Positions 27,674 to 34,397 of a stretch of 64,000 nucleotides of DNA are shown here, one piece after another. Origin of the DNA: Clostridia bacterium (GTDB lineage Bacteria; Bacillota; Clostridia; Christensenellales; Aristaeellaceae); assembly GCA_017481825.1 (NCBI GenBank), contig JAFUOR010000037.1, positions 24,556-88,555 of the forward strand. The letters are read 5' to 3'. Position 1 is the first letter of the stretch; every line of letters begins with the position of its first letter. Both the position numbers and the translations under genes were made by a program. The notes beneath the pieces were generated by a model. It was not told the origin of the DNA. It worked only from the letters and a program-made list of their open reading frames with translations, and searched no databases.

Positions 27674-28435
27674 ATGACCGAGCGCGAGATCATCCGGCAC
27701 ATCGACCATGGTGCAAACCTTTACATCAGCCTGTTTGGCGCGGCGGAGCACATGGATATCCTGGATGCTGGCGCTTACCGCTTTGTGCATCCAAAGGCAG
27801 GGGAGCAGGGGATTTCCTTCGTGTATGACATCCGCATTGAGGATTTGCCTGCACCGGAGCAGCAGCGCATCATTGATGAAATCAAGGCCCTCGGTGTGCC
27901 ATGCTGGGTCAGTCTGACAGCATCTGACGGGGTGTTTCGGCGCTTCTTTAGCACGGACAGGCCGCATGGCCAGAAAAGCTTCGACGATGATGACGAGCAG
28001 TACCTTGCCATGCAGCCGGAAGATTTTATCGATGGTGATGGCGCATATGACATTCGCCGCGTGCAGACGCCGGAGGAATTCGCCATTTGGGCAGCCATCG
28101 CCAATGAGATGCTTGCAGGCGGGCGCCTTGACATTCATCCGGCACAACACTATGTTTGGATTACACACCGCCTGATGGCTTGCTATGTGCTCTATCAAAA
28201 TGGTGCGCCTGCCAGCATTGCTGCGACGATCAGCGATCACGGCATCAGCTCTCTGGAGCTTGTGTCCACGCTTCCGACGTTTCAGCGGCAGGGATTGGCG
28301 CGTGCTGTCTGCCGCCAGGCAGTGCGGGAGGCCCTCTCGGATGGCGCCCATCTGATAACGGTTCGTGCCAACGGGGCTGCGTCATCGAGGGTGTATCAGG
28401 CCATCGGCTTCAAGGTCTGCAACGTTGCCATTTGA
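27674..28435 (+). CDS. GNAT-family N-acetyltransferase
   Basis: A 253-residue protein whose C-terminal half (about 125-253) is a GNAT domain with the acetyl-CoA loop in STLPTFQRQGLARAVC and a closing SSRVYQAIGFK. The N-terminal half may be a degenerate second GNAT fold. The acceptor is unknown. It follows hslU after 15 bases and is the last gene of the operon; a strong terminator comes 22 bases after its stop. Confidence 0.85.
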   Translation: MTEREIIRHIDHGANLYISLFGAAEHMDILDAGAYRFVHPKAGEQGISFVYDIRIEDLPAPEQQRIIDEIKALGVPCWVSLTASDGVFRRFFSTDRPHGQKSFDDDDEQYLAMQPEDFIDGDGAYDIRRVQTPEEFAIWAAIANEMLAGGRLDIHPAQHYVWITHRLMACYVLYQNGAPASIAATISDHGISSLELVSTLPTFQRQGLARAVCRQAVREALSDGAHLITVRANGAASSRVYQAIGFKVCNVAI

Positions 28436-28456
28436 TTGCATTTTTTGCGAATTTGC

Positions 28457-28497
28457 CCGCCCGCAGGGGGAGAAACCCTTTGCAGGCGGACTTTTTC
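28457..28497 (+). terminator. Terminator of the dprA-hslU operon
   Basis: CCGCCCGCA (28457-28465) pairs with TGCAGGCGG (28481-28489) with one mismatch, and the inner GGGGG pairs with CCCTT around an AGAAA loop. ACTTTTTC follows. The 3' arm contains the -35 of the next promoter. Confidence 0.82.
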
Positions 28498-28507
28498 ATG
28501 GTATAAT
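28480..28507 (+). promoter_or_regulatory. Promoter of proC
   Basis: TTGCAG (28480-28485), 16 bp, TATAAT (28502-28507), overlapping the terminator hairpin. Confidence 0.75.
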
Positions 28508-28540
28508 AGGCAGGAATTCAATGCAAAAGGACTGATTGTG

Positions 28541-29347
28541 ATGCTGAAGCTTGGTTTCATTGGTTCCGGCAATATGGGCAGCGCCATCCTGCGCGGTGTG
28601 ATTGCTGCTGAATACCTCAAGGCCGAGGATATGGCCGTGTGCGATCTGAGCACACGCAAGCTGGAGGAGCTCTCTGATGAACTGCCTGGCCTGACCTGCA
28701 CGGAATCCGACGTGGAGCTGGCCGAAATGTGCGATATGATCATTTTGGCAGTGAAGCCCCAGTACCTCAGCGAAACGATCGACCATATCCATGACGAGCT
28801 GAATGGCAAGGCTGTGATCAGTATCGCTGCGGGCTGGACGGTTCAGCAGCTGGCTGATAAGCTGGAGGGCAGCGGCGCAACCTATCTGCGCGTGATGCCC
28901 AACACACCTGCCATGGTAGGCGAGGGCATGACCGCCCTTTGCGACGACACGACATTCTCCCAGGAGGACTTCGAGTTCGCTAAGGGCATCTTCGACGCAG
29001 TGGGACGCACCGTCGTGCTGCCGGAGAAGCTCTTCGATGGCGTGATTGCCATCAGCGGCAGCAGTCCTGCGTATGTCTACATGATGATCGAGGCCATGGC
29101 GGATGCTGGCGTCAAGGAAGGCCTGCCGCGCCCCTGTGCCTATGAAATGGCCGCCCAGACCCTGCTGGGCAGCGCGCTGATGGTGCTGCAAAGCGGCATG
29201 CATCCTGCAGCCCTTAAGGATGCCGTCTGTTCTCCCGCAGGAACGACCATTGAAGCCGTTGAGGAGCTGGAGCGCAAGGGCTTCCGCGCCGCCATCATGG
29301 ATGCCATGAAGGTTTGTGCGCAGAAATCGCGCGACATGTCCAAATAA
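28541..29347 (+). CDS. proC: Pyrroline-5-carboxylate reductase
   Basis: A 268-residue NAD(P)H-dependent enzyme that performs the last step of proline synthesis. It has the N-terminal GFIGSGNMGSAI nucleotide-binding loop, RVMPNTPAMVGEGMTAL and the C-terminal signature SPAGTTIEAVEELER. AAAAGG lies 10 bases before the ATG. An alternative upstream frame adds 35 residues that read through the terminator, so it is rejected. rnhA follows after 44 bases. Confidence 0.95.
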   Translation: MLKLGFIGSGNMGSAILRGVIAAEYLKAEDMAVCDLSTRKLEELSDELPGLTCTESDVELAEMCDMIILAVKPQYLSETIDHIHDELNGKAVISIAAGWTVQQLADKLEGSGATYLRVMPNTPAMVGEGMTALCDDTTFSQEDFEFAKGIFDAVGRTVVLPEKLFDGVIAISGSSPAYVYMMIEAMADAGVKEGLPRPCAYEMAAQTLLGSALMVLQSGMHPAALKDAVCSPAGTTIEAVEELERKGFRAAIMDAMKVCAQKSRDMSK

Positions 29348-29391
29348 TCATTGCATTTTTATGCATATTTACCATAAAGGAGCGTATTGCT

Positions 29392-29871
29392 TTGTCTGAA
29401 ACCCGTCCTCGCAAGAAGGTTAACATCTATACCGACGGCGCCTGTTCTGGCAATCCCGGTCCGGGCGGCTGGGGCTGCATCCTAGAATTCGGTCCGCACA
29501 AGAAGGAAATGAGCGGCTACATGGCTGGAACCACCAACAACCGCATGGAGCTGTTTGCCGCTATCAGCGCACTGGGAGCCCTCAAGGAGCCCTGCGATGT
29601 AACGCTGTATTCGGACAGCAACTATATGGTGCAGGCATTCAATGATCACTGGATCGACGGCTGGCAGAAGCGGGGATGGAAGACGTCCACCGGCGCTCCG
29701 GTTGAGAATCAGGATCTCTGGTTCATTCTGCTGGCGCAGACCCGCAAGCATAACGTGACCTTTGTGAAAGTCAAAGGCCACGCGGATCATCCGCAGAACA
29801 ACCGCTGTGATGAGCTGGCCACGGGCGCTATCAAGGAATACCGTCGGCTGAATGCCATGGACGAGGAATGA
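29392..29871 (+). CDS. rnhA: Ribonuclease HI
   Basis: A 159-residue enzyme that cuts RNA in RNA-DNA hybrids. The four carboxylates are Asp15 (YTDGACSGNPG), Glu53 (NNRMELFAA), Asp75 (YSDSNYMV) and Asp140 (NRCDELA), with the KVKGHADH segment before the last. TTG 29392 is chosen because AAAGGAG lies at 29376-29382; the longer in-frame start overlaps proC. A second, type-II RNase H (rnhB) is encoded at 44.1 kb. Confidence 0.95.
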   Translation: MSETRPRKKVNIYTDGACSGNPGPGGWGCILEFGPHKKEMSGYMAGTTNNRMELFAAISALGALKEPCDVTLYSDSNYMVQAFNDHWIDGWQKRGWKTSTGAPVENQDLWFILLAQTRKHNVTFVKVKGHADHPQNNRCDELATGAIKEYRRLNAMDEE

Positions 29872-29904
29872 ACGACGGCTTCGGGAGAGGGGCACAGGAA
29901 TTTG

Positions 29905-29940
29905 TATCTATTCGCTAAACCACAGTTTTGCGAATAGATA
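29905..29940. other. Candidate dif-like Xer recombination site
   Basis: A nearly perfect palindrome. Its core has the canonical 11-6-11 layout of a dif site: TATTCGCTAAA (29909-29919), CCACAG (29920-29925), TTTTGCGAATA (29926-29936). Ten of 11 arm positions are complementary, and TATC/GATA flanks extend the symmetry. It lies 36 bases upstream of the start codon of the only tyrosine recombinase gene in the window, as difSL lies next to xerS in streptococci. There is no T run, so it is a poor terminator; an operator for the recombinase gene is the main alternative. Confidence 0.5.
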
Positions 29941-29971
29941 GCTACCATTTCGGATGAAAGGAGGGGTTCCG

Positions 29972-31078
29972 TTGGCAGATGCATCATCCTACCGTGAACA
30001 GATTGATGCCAAGCGCATTGTGCAGATTCGTGAAATCGCCCGTGAGCTGCCGCAGGCATGCGGAGATTTCCTGCGTGCCATTGCCGTAACCACCGGTACG
30101 TTTACGCGTCTGGCCTATGCAATCGATCTGAAAACCTTCTTTCACTTTCTGCAAACAGAGCGCGTCCTTTTTGCACAGAAGCCGCTGTATGCCTTTACGG
30201 ATGCTGACCTTGCGCAGCTGACGCAGAGTGATCTGACGGCCTATGTTGAATACCTCACCTTCTACTACAAAACTGAGCCTGACAGTGATGTCCCGGTGAA
30301 AGCCCTCACGAATCACGATCTGGCCATCAAACGCAAGCTATGCTCCATTAGGGCCTTCTACGAATACCTGTTTAAGAATCAGCGCATCCCGGCCAATGTT
30401 ACGACGCTGGTGCCTCTTCCCAAGATTCATGAGAAACCCATATTGCGCCTGACAATGGATGAAATGCACAAAATTCTGGAGCAGGCCGCCACTGGCGACG
30501 GTTTGACGGATCGCCAAAAAGCCTGGCACAAGCTAACAGTTAAGCGAGATTACGCGCTGTTATCCTTGTTTTTAGGCACGGGCGTTCGTGTTTCGGAGTG
30601 CATCGGCCTGAATATTGCTGATGTGAATCTGGAAGACAATGCCTTTCTGGTGACCCGCAAGGGCGGTAATCAGGTGGTGCTGTATTTCCCGCCGGAAGTC
30701 GCTGAGGCGCTGGCGGAATACCTGGCCGAGCGTGAGAAGGTCGACCCCCTGCCGGGACACGAGGACGCGCTGTTCCTGTCCATGCAGAGGCGCCGCATCA
30801 CCCAGCGCGCCGTGCAGAATCTGGTGAAGAAGTACGCGGCAATTGCAGCGCCTCTCAAGCCCAGAATCAGCCCGCACAAGCTCCGCAGCACCTTTGCGAC
30901 TAACCTGTACAACAAAACCGGCGATATCTACCTTGTGGCGGATGTGCTGGGCCATTCTTCTGTTGACACGACACGCAAGCACTATGCCGACATGACCGAT
31001 GCGCGCCGCCGCATGGCCGCAGAAAATGTGGAACTCCCCGTCTTTGATACATCATCCGCTGACCAAAACAAGCAATGA
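29972..31078 (+). CDS. Xer-type tyrosine recombinase
   Basis: A 368-residue site-specific recombinase with an N-terminal SAM-like core-binding domain (about 25-140) and a C-terminal catalytic domain. All catalytic residues are present: Arg206 (GTGVRVSE), Lys230 (TRKGG), His302 and Arg305 (PHKLRST), His328 (LGHSS) and nucleophile Tyr338 (RKHYAD). It is longer than XerC/XerD (about 300) and close in size to streptococcal XerS (356), which works alone. TTG 29972 is chosen because AAAGGAGGGG lies at 29957-29966; the ATG at 29954 would lie inside that site. No phage or element genes are nearby, so a role in chromosome dimer resolution is inferred. Confidence 0.9.
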   Translation: MADASSYREQIDAKRIVQIREIARELPQACGDFLRAIAVTTGTFTRLAYAIDLKTFFHFLQTERVLFAQKPLYAFTDADLAQLTQSDLTAYVEYLTFYYKTEPDSDVPVKALTNHDLAIKRKLCSIRAFYEYLFKNQRIPANVTTLVPLPKIHEKPILRLTMDEMHKILEQAATGDGLTDRQKAWHKLTVKRDYALLSLFLGTGVRVSECIGLNIADVNLEDNAFLVTRKGGNQVVLYFPPEVAEALAEYLAEREKVDPLPGHEDALFLSMQRRRITQRAVQNLVKKYAAIAAPLKPRISPHKLRSTFATNLYNKTGDIYLVADVLGHSSVDTTRKHYADMTDARRRMAAENVELPVFDTSSADQNKQ

Positions 31079-31112
31079 CGCCGCAGCCTTATCGCCCGGC
31101 GTCATTTTCATT
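31074..31112. terminator. Bidirectional terminator
   Basis: AATGACGCCG (31074-31083) pairs perfectly with CGGCGTCATT (31097-31106). TTCATTTT follows on the plus strand, and the hairpin also covers the end of the convergent small gene. Confidence 0.8.
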
Positions 31113-31280
31113 TTCCAGCCTGATGCCGGAAATGGTTACGGCACGGAAGTCAGCCATATCCCCCATGCACTTCATGCAGTTGTCGCACAGCTTGTCAGGA
31201 TCAAGATCGCAGCGGTCACATTCGCCGCAGCCATCGCAGACCTTTCCATCATAGAGCAGGCATTCTCTTTGCTTAGCCAA
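31089..31280 (-). CDS. Small cysteine-rich, probably metal-binding protein
   Basis: A 63-residue protein with eight cysteines in a tight pattern: CLLYDGKVCDGCGECDRCDL then KLCDNCMKCMG. Such CxxC clusters bind zinc or an iron-sulfur cluster. It starts at a TTG with GGAGG nine bases upstream and has its own promoter facing lexA. The shared divergent region contains a LexA-type box, so DNA-damage control is possible. I do not know a characterised homologue. The stop codon lies inside the bidirectional terminator. Confidence 0.72.
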   Translation of the reverse strand: MAKQRECLLYDGKVCDGCGECDRCDLDPDKLCDNCMKCMGDMADFRAVTISGIRLENENDAGR

Positions 31281-31300
31281 CGCGTATCGCCTCCGGTAGC

Positions 31301-31329
31301 ATTATAGCACAGGAAAAGAATTTCCGCAA
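31301..31329 (-). promoter_or_regulatory. Promoter of the cysteine-rich gene
   Basis: On the minus strand: TTGCGG (31329-31324), 17 bp, TATAAT (31306-31301). Confidence 0.72.
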
Positions 31330-31333
31330 TCAT

Positions 31334-31373
31334 CGAACGATTGTTTGATTTTTATTCCGATCTGTGTTATAAT
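31334..31373 (+). promoter_or_regulatory. lexA promoter with LexA/DinR box
   Basis: TTGATT (31345-31350), 17 bp, TATAAT (31368-31373). CGAACGATTGTTTG (31334-31347) fits the Gram-positive SOS box CGAAC-N4-GTTYG closely and overlaps the -35, the position expected for LexA autorepression. It also lies just upstream of the divergent promoter. Confidence 0.78.
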
Positions 31374-31409
31374 AAGGCCGAACAAAAATTGCAAAAGGTG
31401 GTTCTATCT

Positions 31410-32021
31410 ATGCAGAGACCTCGCGGCGATAATCAGCAGCGTATTCTTGACTTCATCAAGGCGGAAATTCAGACGAAGGGCTATCCCCCGTCTGTGCGTG
31501 AGATTGCAACGGCAGTGGGCCTCAAGTCCACCTCCACGGTGCATGGCCACCTCCAGCGGCTGGAGAAGCGCGGCCTGCTCCACCGCGACGCTATGAAGCC
31601 TCGTGCCATGGAGGTTGTTGGCGATCCGAATTTCGTGCGCAACAGCACCACTGCTGTGCCTGTGATCGGTCGCGTGACCGCCGGCGTTCCCATCCTTGCG
31701 GAAGAAAATCTGGATGAGTATGTCTCCATCCCCGAGGTCATGCTGGGCGAAGGCGAGCACTTTATTCTGCATGTCCGCGGCGATTCCATGATCGATGCAG
31801 GCATCCTGGACGGTGATTTCATCGTTGTGCGCCGTGCGCAGGAAGCCCTCAATGGCGAGATTGTGGTCGCCATGATTGATGATTCCGCGACGGTGAAGCG
31901 TTTCTTCAAGGAAAATGGTCATTTCCGCCTCCAGCCCGAAAACAAAACCATGGAGCCCATCTATACGGATGAGGTAACCATCTTGGGCAAGGTTGTATCC
32001 CTTTATCGTCTGGTCAAGTAA
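31410..32021 (+). CDS. lexA: LexA SOS repressor
   Basis: A 203-residue repressor. The N-terminal winged helix (1-68, with [20 protein letters not shown]) is followed by the self-cleaving domain. The cleavage bond is Ala91-Gly92 in RVTAGVP, the nucleophile Ser126 in GDSMIDAG and the general base Lys163 in ATVKRFF. AAAAGGTGG precedes the ATG. The box in its own promoter indicates autoregulation. Confidence 0.97.
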   Translation: MQRPRGDNQQRILDFIKAEIQTKGYPPSVREIATAVGLKSTSTVHGHLQRLEKRGLLHRDAMKPRAMEVVGDPNFVRNSTTAVPVIGRVTAGVPILAEENLDEYVSIPEVMLGEGEHFILHVRGDSMIDAGILDGDFIVVRRAQEALNGEIVVAMIDDSATVKRFFKENGHFRLQPENKTMEPIYTDEVTILGKVVSLYRLVK

Positions 32022-32075
32022 GCGTTTTGCCATCCTTGATTGATACAGAAGATACATGATAAGTTTTTGAAAACC

Positions 32076-32104
32076 TTGTAATCGGTTTACATTTGTGTTA
32101 TAAT
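32076..32104 (+). promoter_or_regulatory. Promoter of the hemolysin III-like gene
   Basis: TTGTAA (32076-32081), 17 bp, TATAAT (32099-32104). Confidence 0.78.
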
Positions 32105-32138
32105 GCATGTATCAATCGCAAGGAGGATGGATTTTCCT

Positions 32139-32807
32139 ATGGAACAAGCAAATCAGAAGCAGCACCGCATTGCCATCCCGAAGTACACCCTGGGTGAAGA
32201 GCTGATGAACAGCATCACCCACGGCATCGGCGCCGGACTTGGCATTGCGGCGCTGGTTTTATGTATTGTAAAAAGCTGCAGCCCTCTTGATGGTTACAAG
32301 CTGGCGTCGAGCATTGTCTTTGGCCTGACCACGACCCTTTTGTACCTGATGAGCTGCCTTTATCATGCCCTGAAGGTCAATAAGGCCAAGCGCGTATTTC
32401 GCGTTATCGACCACTGCACCATTTTTCTGCTGATCGCGGGCACTTATACGCCCTATACCCTCATCACCCTGCGCGGAACAACCGGTTGGATTCTCTTCGG
32501 TGTGGTTTGGGGTGTGGGGCTCCTTGGAATTGTGCTCAACGCTGTCAGCCTGAAACGGTTTGCAAAGCTGTCCGTGTTCTGCTATATTGCGCTGGGATGG
32601 GTGGTTGTCTTCGCCAGCAAGGAGCTTTTTTCTTCCCTGGCATTTCCGGGGCTGATGCTGCTCCTTTTCGGCGGAATAGCCTACACGTTGGGCGCCATCC
32701 TCTACGCCATTGGTTCCAGGAAACGCTATTTTCATTCGGTGTTTCACTTTTTCTGCATGATCGGCACAGCGCTGCACTTCTTCTCGATTTATCTGTATGT
32801 CCTGTAA
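32139..32807 (+). CDS. Hemolysin III family membrane protein (PAQR/YqfA-like)
   Basis: A 222-residue protein with seven predicted membrane helices. Family motifs are ELMNSITHGIGAGLGI near the N-terminus, SCLYHAL and the VIDHCTIFLLIAGTYTPYTL segment, and a final HFFCMIGTALHFFSIY helix. The conserved Ser, His, Asp and His residues form the presumed metal site of this hydrolase-like superfamily. Despite the name, most members are not proven haemolysins. ATG 32139 lies 12 bases after AAGGAGG; an ATG inside the spacer is too close. The fRMsr gene follows after 11 bases, so the two form an operon. Confidence 0.9.
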   Translation: MEQANQKQHRIAIPKYTLGEELMNSITHGIGAGLGIAALVLCIVKSCSPLDGYKLASSIVFGLTTTLLYLMSCLYHALKVNKAKRVFRVIDHCTIFLLIAGTYTPYTLITLRGTTGWILFGVVWGVGLLGIVLNAVSLKRFAKLSVFCYIALGWVVVFASKELFSSLAFPGLMLLLFGGIAYTLGAILYAIGSRKRYFHSVFHFFCMIGTALHFFSIYLYVL

Positions 32808-32818
32808 TGGAGGTTCTC

Positions 32819-33316
32819 ATGCATCAGTCCATCTGCTGGCCTTCTGACAAGGCCGAGCTGTATCCCCTTTTGTCCAGGCAGCTTGCCGCCCTGATCGAGG
32901 ATTGCCCGCCGGTCTCTGCACTTTCCAACGCAGCGGCACTGCTTTGGGAGGCTCTGCCTGATATCAACTGGGCTGGCTTCTATCTCCTGAAGGGGCAAAC
33001 GCTGCACCTGGGGCCCTTCCAGGGCAAGACGGCCTGCACCCTCATTCCTGTGGGGCGCGGCGTGTGCGGCACAGCGGCGGCCAGCAGAGAGATTCAGCTG
33101 GTAAAGGACGTCCATCAGTTTCCAGGGCATATCGCCTGCGACAGCGCTTCCAACTCTGAGATCGTGTTGCCGCTGATCAAGGATGGCGTGTTGCTCGGTG
33201 TCATGGATATTGATGCACCGATCCTCGGCCGTTTCGATGAGGCGGATGCATCCGGCCTGAATGCGCTCTGCACCCTCCTGATGGATCAGGTGGATTGGTC
33301 GGAAGGGCTGCTCTAA
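32819..33316 (+). CDS. Free methionine-(R)-sulfoxide reductase (GAF domain)
   Basis: A 165-residue single GAF-domain enzyme that reduces free methionine-R-sulfoxide. The three conserved cysteines are Cys73, Cys83 and Cys107 in ACTLIPVGRGVCGTA and GHIACDSASNSEIVLPL. Their spacing (10 and 24) is the same as Cys84, Cys94 and Cys118 of the E. coli enzyme. TGGAGG precedes the ATG. It probably serves oxidative-damage repair; a terminator follows. Confidence 0.92.
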   Translation: MHQSICWPSDKAELYPLLSRQLAALIEDCPPVSALSNAAALLWEALPDINWAGFYLLKGQTLHLGPFQGKTACTLIPVGRGVCGTAAASREIQLVKDVHQFPGHIACDSASNSEIVLPLIKDGVLLGVMDIDAPILGRFDEADASGLNALCTLLMDQVDWSEGLL

Positions 33317-33328
33317 TCGAATATTTCG

Positions 33329-33356
33329 GCTCAGCACCATGTGTGCTGGGCTTTTT
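33329..33356 (+). terminator. Terminator after fRMsr
   Basis: GCTCAGCAC (33329-33337) pairs with GTGCTGGGC (33343-33351) with one G-U pair, followed by TTTTT. Confidence 0.85.
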
Positions 33357-33376
33357 CATTTGTTTTCAAAAAGATA

Positions 33377-33416
33377 TTGACAATTGTATCGGGTTCCGAT
33401 ATAATAAATATATCGG
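33377..33416 (+). promoter_or_regulatory. PadR promoter with operator
   Basis: TTGACA (33377-33382), 17 bp, TATAAT (33400-33405). A perfect inverted repeat CCGATATA (33396-33403) and TATATCGG (33409-33416) overlaps the -10. A further ATCGG/CCGAT pair surrounds GTT just upstream. This is where a PadR autorepressor would block the polymerase. Confidence 0.75.
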
Positions 33417-33472
33417 ACGGCGATATGACGGTCTGCGTTATAACGATCCAGGAAGAAAGGAGCATGCGTCAC

Positions 33473-33796
33473 ATGGAATCCATTGCATTGACCGAAGCGG
33501 TTTTCTACATCCTGTTGTCCCTTGGTGAGCCGCTCCATGGCTATGGCATTATGCAGAATGTCGAGGGCATGAGCAATGGCCGTGTCCGGCTGGCTGCAGG
33601 AACGCTCTACGGTGCGTTGAGCACCATGGTTGGCAAGGGCTGGATCAGGGCGCTGGATGGTGATGCCCCCAGCCGCAAGAAGGAATATGTCATCACCGCG
33701 CAGGGGCATGCAGTTGCCCTGCAGGAGCTGGAACGGCTGCGTGAACTGGTGCGCAGCGGCGAGAGAGTTTTAGGAGGTCAGGCTCATGAAGAATAA
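33473..33796 (+). CDS. PadR-family transcriptional regulator
   Basis: A 107-residue winged-helix regulator with the PadR pattern: LTEAVFYILLSLGEPLHGYGIMQ, then RLAAGTLYGALSTMVGKGWI and RKKEYVITAQGHAVALQEL. ATG 33473 lies 10 bases after AAAGGAG; the ATG at 33464 is nearly touching it. It overlaps the DUF2812 gene by 11 bases, the usual arrangement in which PadR represses its own operon until a membrane-active compound is bound. Confidence 0.92.
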   Translation: MESIALTEAVFYILLSLGEPLHGYGIMQNVEGMSNGRVRLAAGTLYGALSTMVGKGWIRALDGDAPSRKKEYVITAQGHAVALQELERLRELVRSGERVLGGQAHEE

Positions 33797-34349
33797 GGTC
33801 ATATGGAAATTCTTTGGCGTCTGGGCATGGGAAGAGGAAGAAATCTGGCTGAACAGTATGTCCGAGCAGGGCTGGCAGCTCATCCGGGTGAAGGGCTTGC
33901 GCTATGAATTCGCCTATGATGCAACTGTGCGCTACATCTACCGTCTTGAGGCGCTGGAGCGCAATGTGCCGGAGGAATCAAACCATGAGTACATCACCTT
34001 CGTCGAGGAAACCGGTGCGGAGCTGATCGGGCATTACCTGTACTGGGCATATTTCCGCAGAAATGCGGCGGAAGGCCCCTTTGAAATGTTCTCCAATGTG
34101 GCATCCCGGCTGGAGCACATGAAGCGCTTTGAAAAGCTGCCTGCGGGGTTCATACCGATTCTCATTCTCAATTTGATCAACATGATGATTCTTTATGGCA
34201 AACTGTCCTACGCGACACCCAAGGACGGCTTCTTCCTCGGCATTCTCACAACCCTTCTCTTCGGTGCCCTCGTTCTGGTCATCTACGCCACGTATCGGCT
34301 GCGTAGCAAGCGCGCACAGCTGGAAAAAGAACGTAAGCTCCATGAATAA
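33786..34349 (+). CDS. DUF2812 membrane protein
   Basis: A 187-residue protein. The N-terminal DUF2812 domain (about 1-100) contains EEEIWLNSMSEQGWQLIRVKG, and two membrane helices follow (about 118-138 and 148-168) with a basic C-terminal tail. DUF2812 genes are regularly paired with PadR genes, as here. The biochemical role is not known; an envelope-stress or export accessory role is a guess. It ends just before a strong bidirectional terminator. Confidence 0.9.
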   Translation: MKNKVIWKFFGVWAWEEEEIWLNSMSEQGWQLIRVKGLRYEFAYDATVRYIYRLEALERNVPEESNHEYITFVEETGAELIGHYLYWAYFRRNAAEGPFEMFSNVASRLEHMKRFEKLPAGFIPILILNLINMMILYGKLSYATPKDGFFLGILTTLLFGALVLVIYATYRLRSKRAQLEKERKLHE

Positions 34350-34351
34350 GA

Positions 34352-34393
34352 AATGGCAGAGGAGTCATTGACGACTCCCCTGCCATTTTTTTG
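34352..34393. terminator. Strong bidirectional terminator between convergent operons
   Basis: AATGGCAGAGGAGTC (34352-34366) pairs with GACTCCCCTGCCATT (34373-34387) with one mismatch. TTTTTTT follows on the plus strand; on the minus strand the tail is weaker. This marks the main change from rightward to leftward genes. Confidence 0.9.
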
Positions 34394-34397
34394 CTTG

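Noticed and set aside
29905-29940. Rho-independent terminator for rnhA
   Set aside because: The palindrome is strong but no T run follows it on either strand, and the arms are AT-rich; a protein-binding or recombination site fits better.
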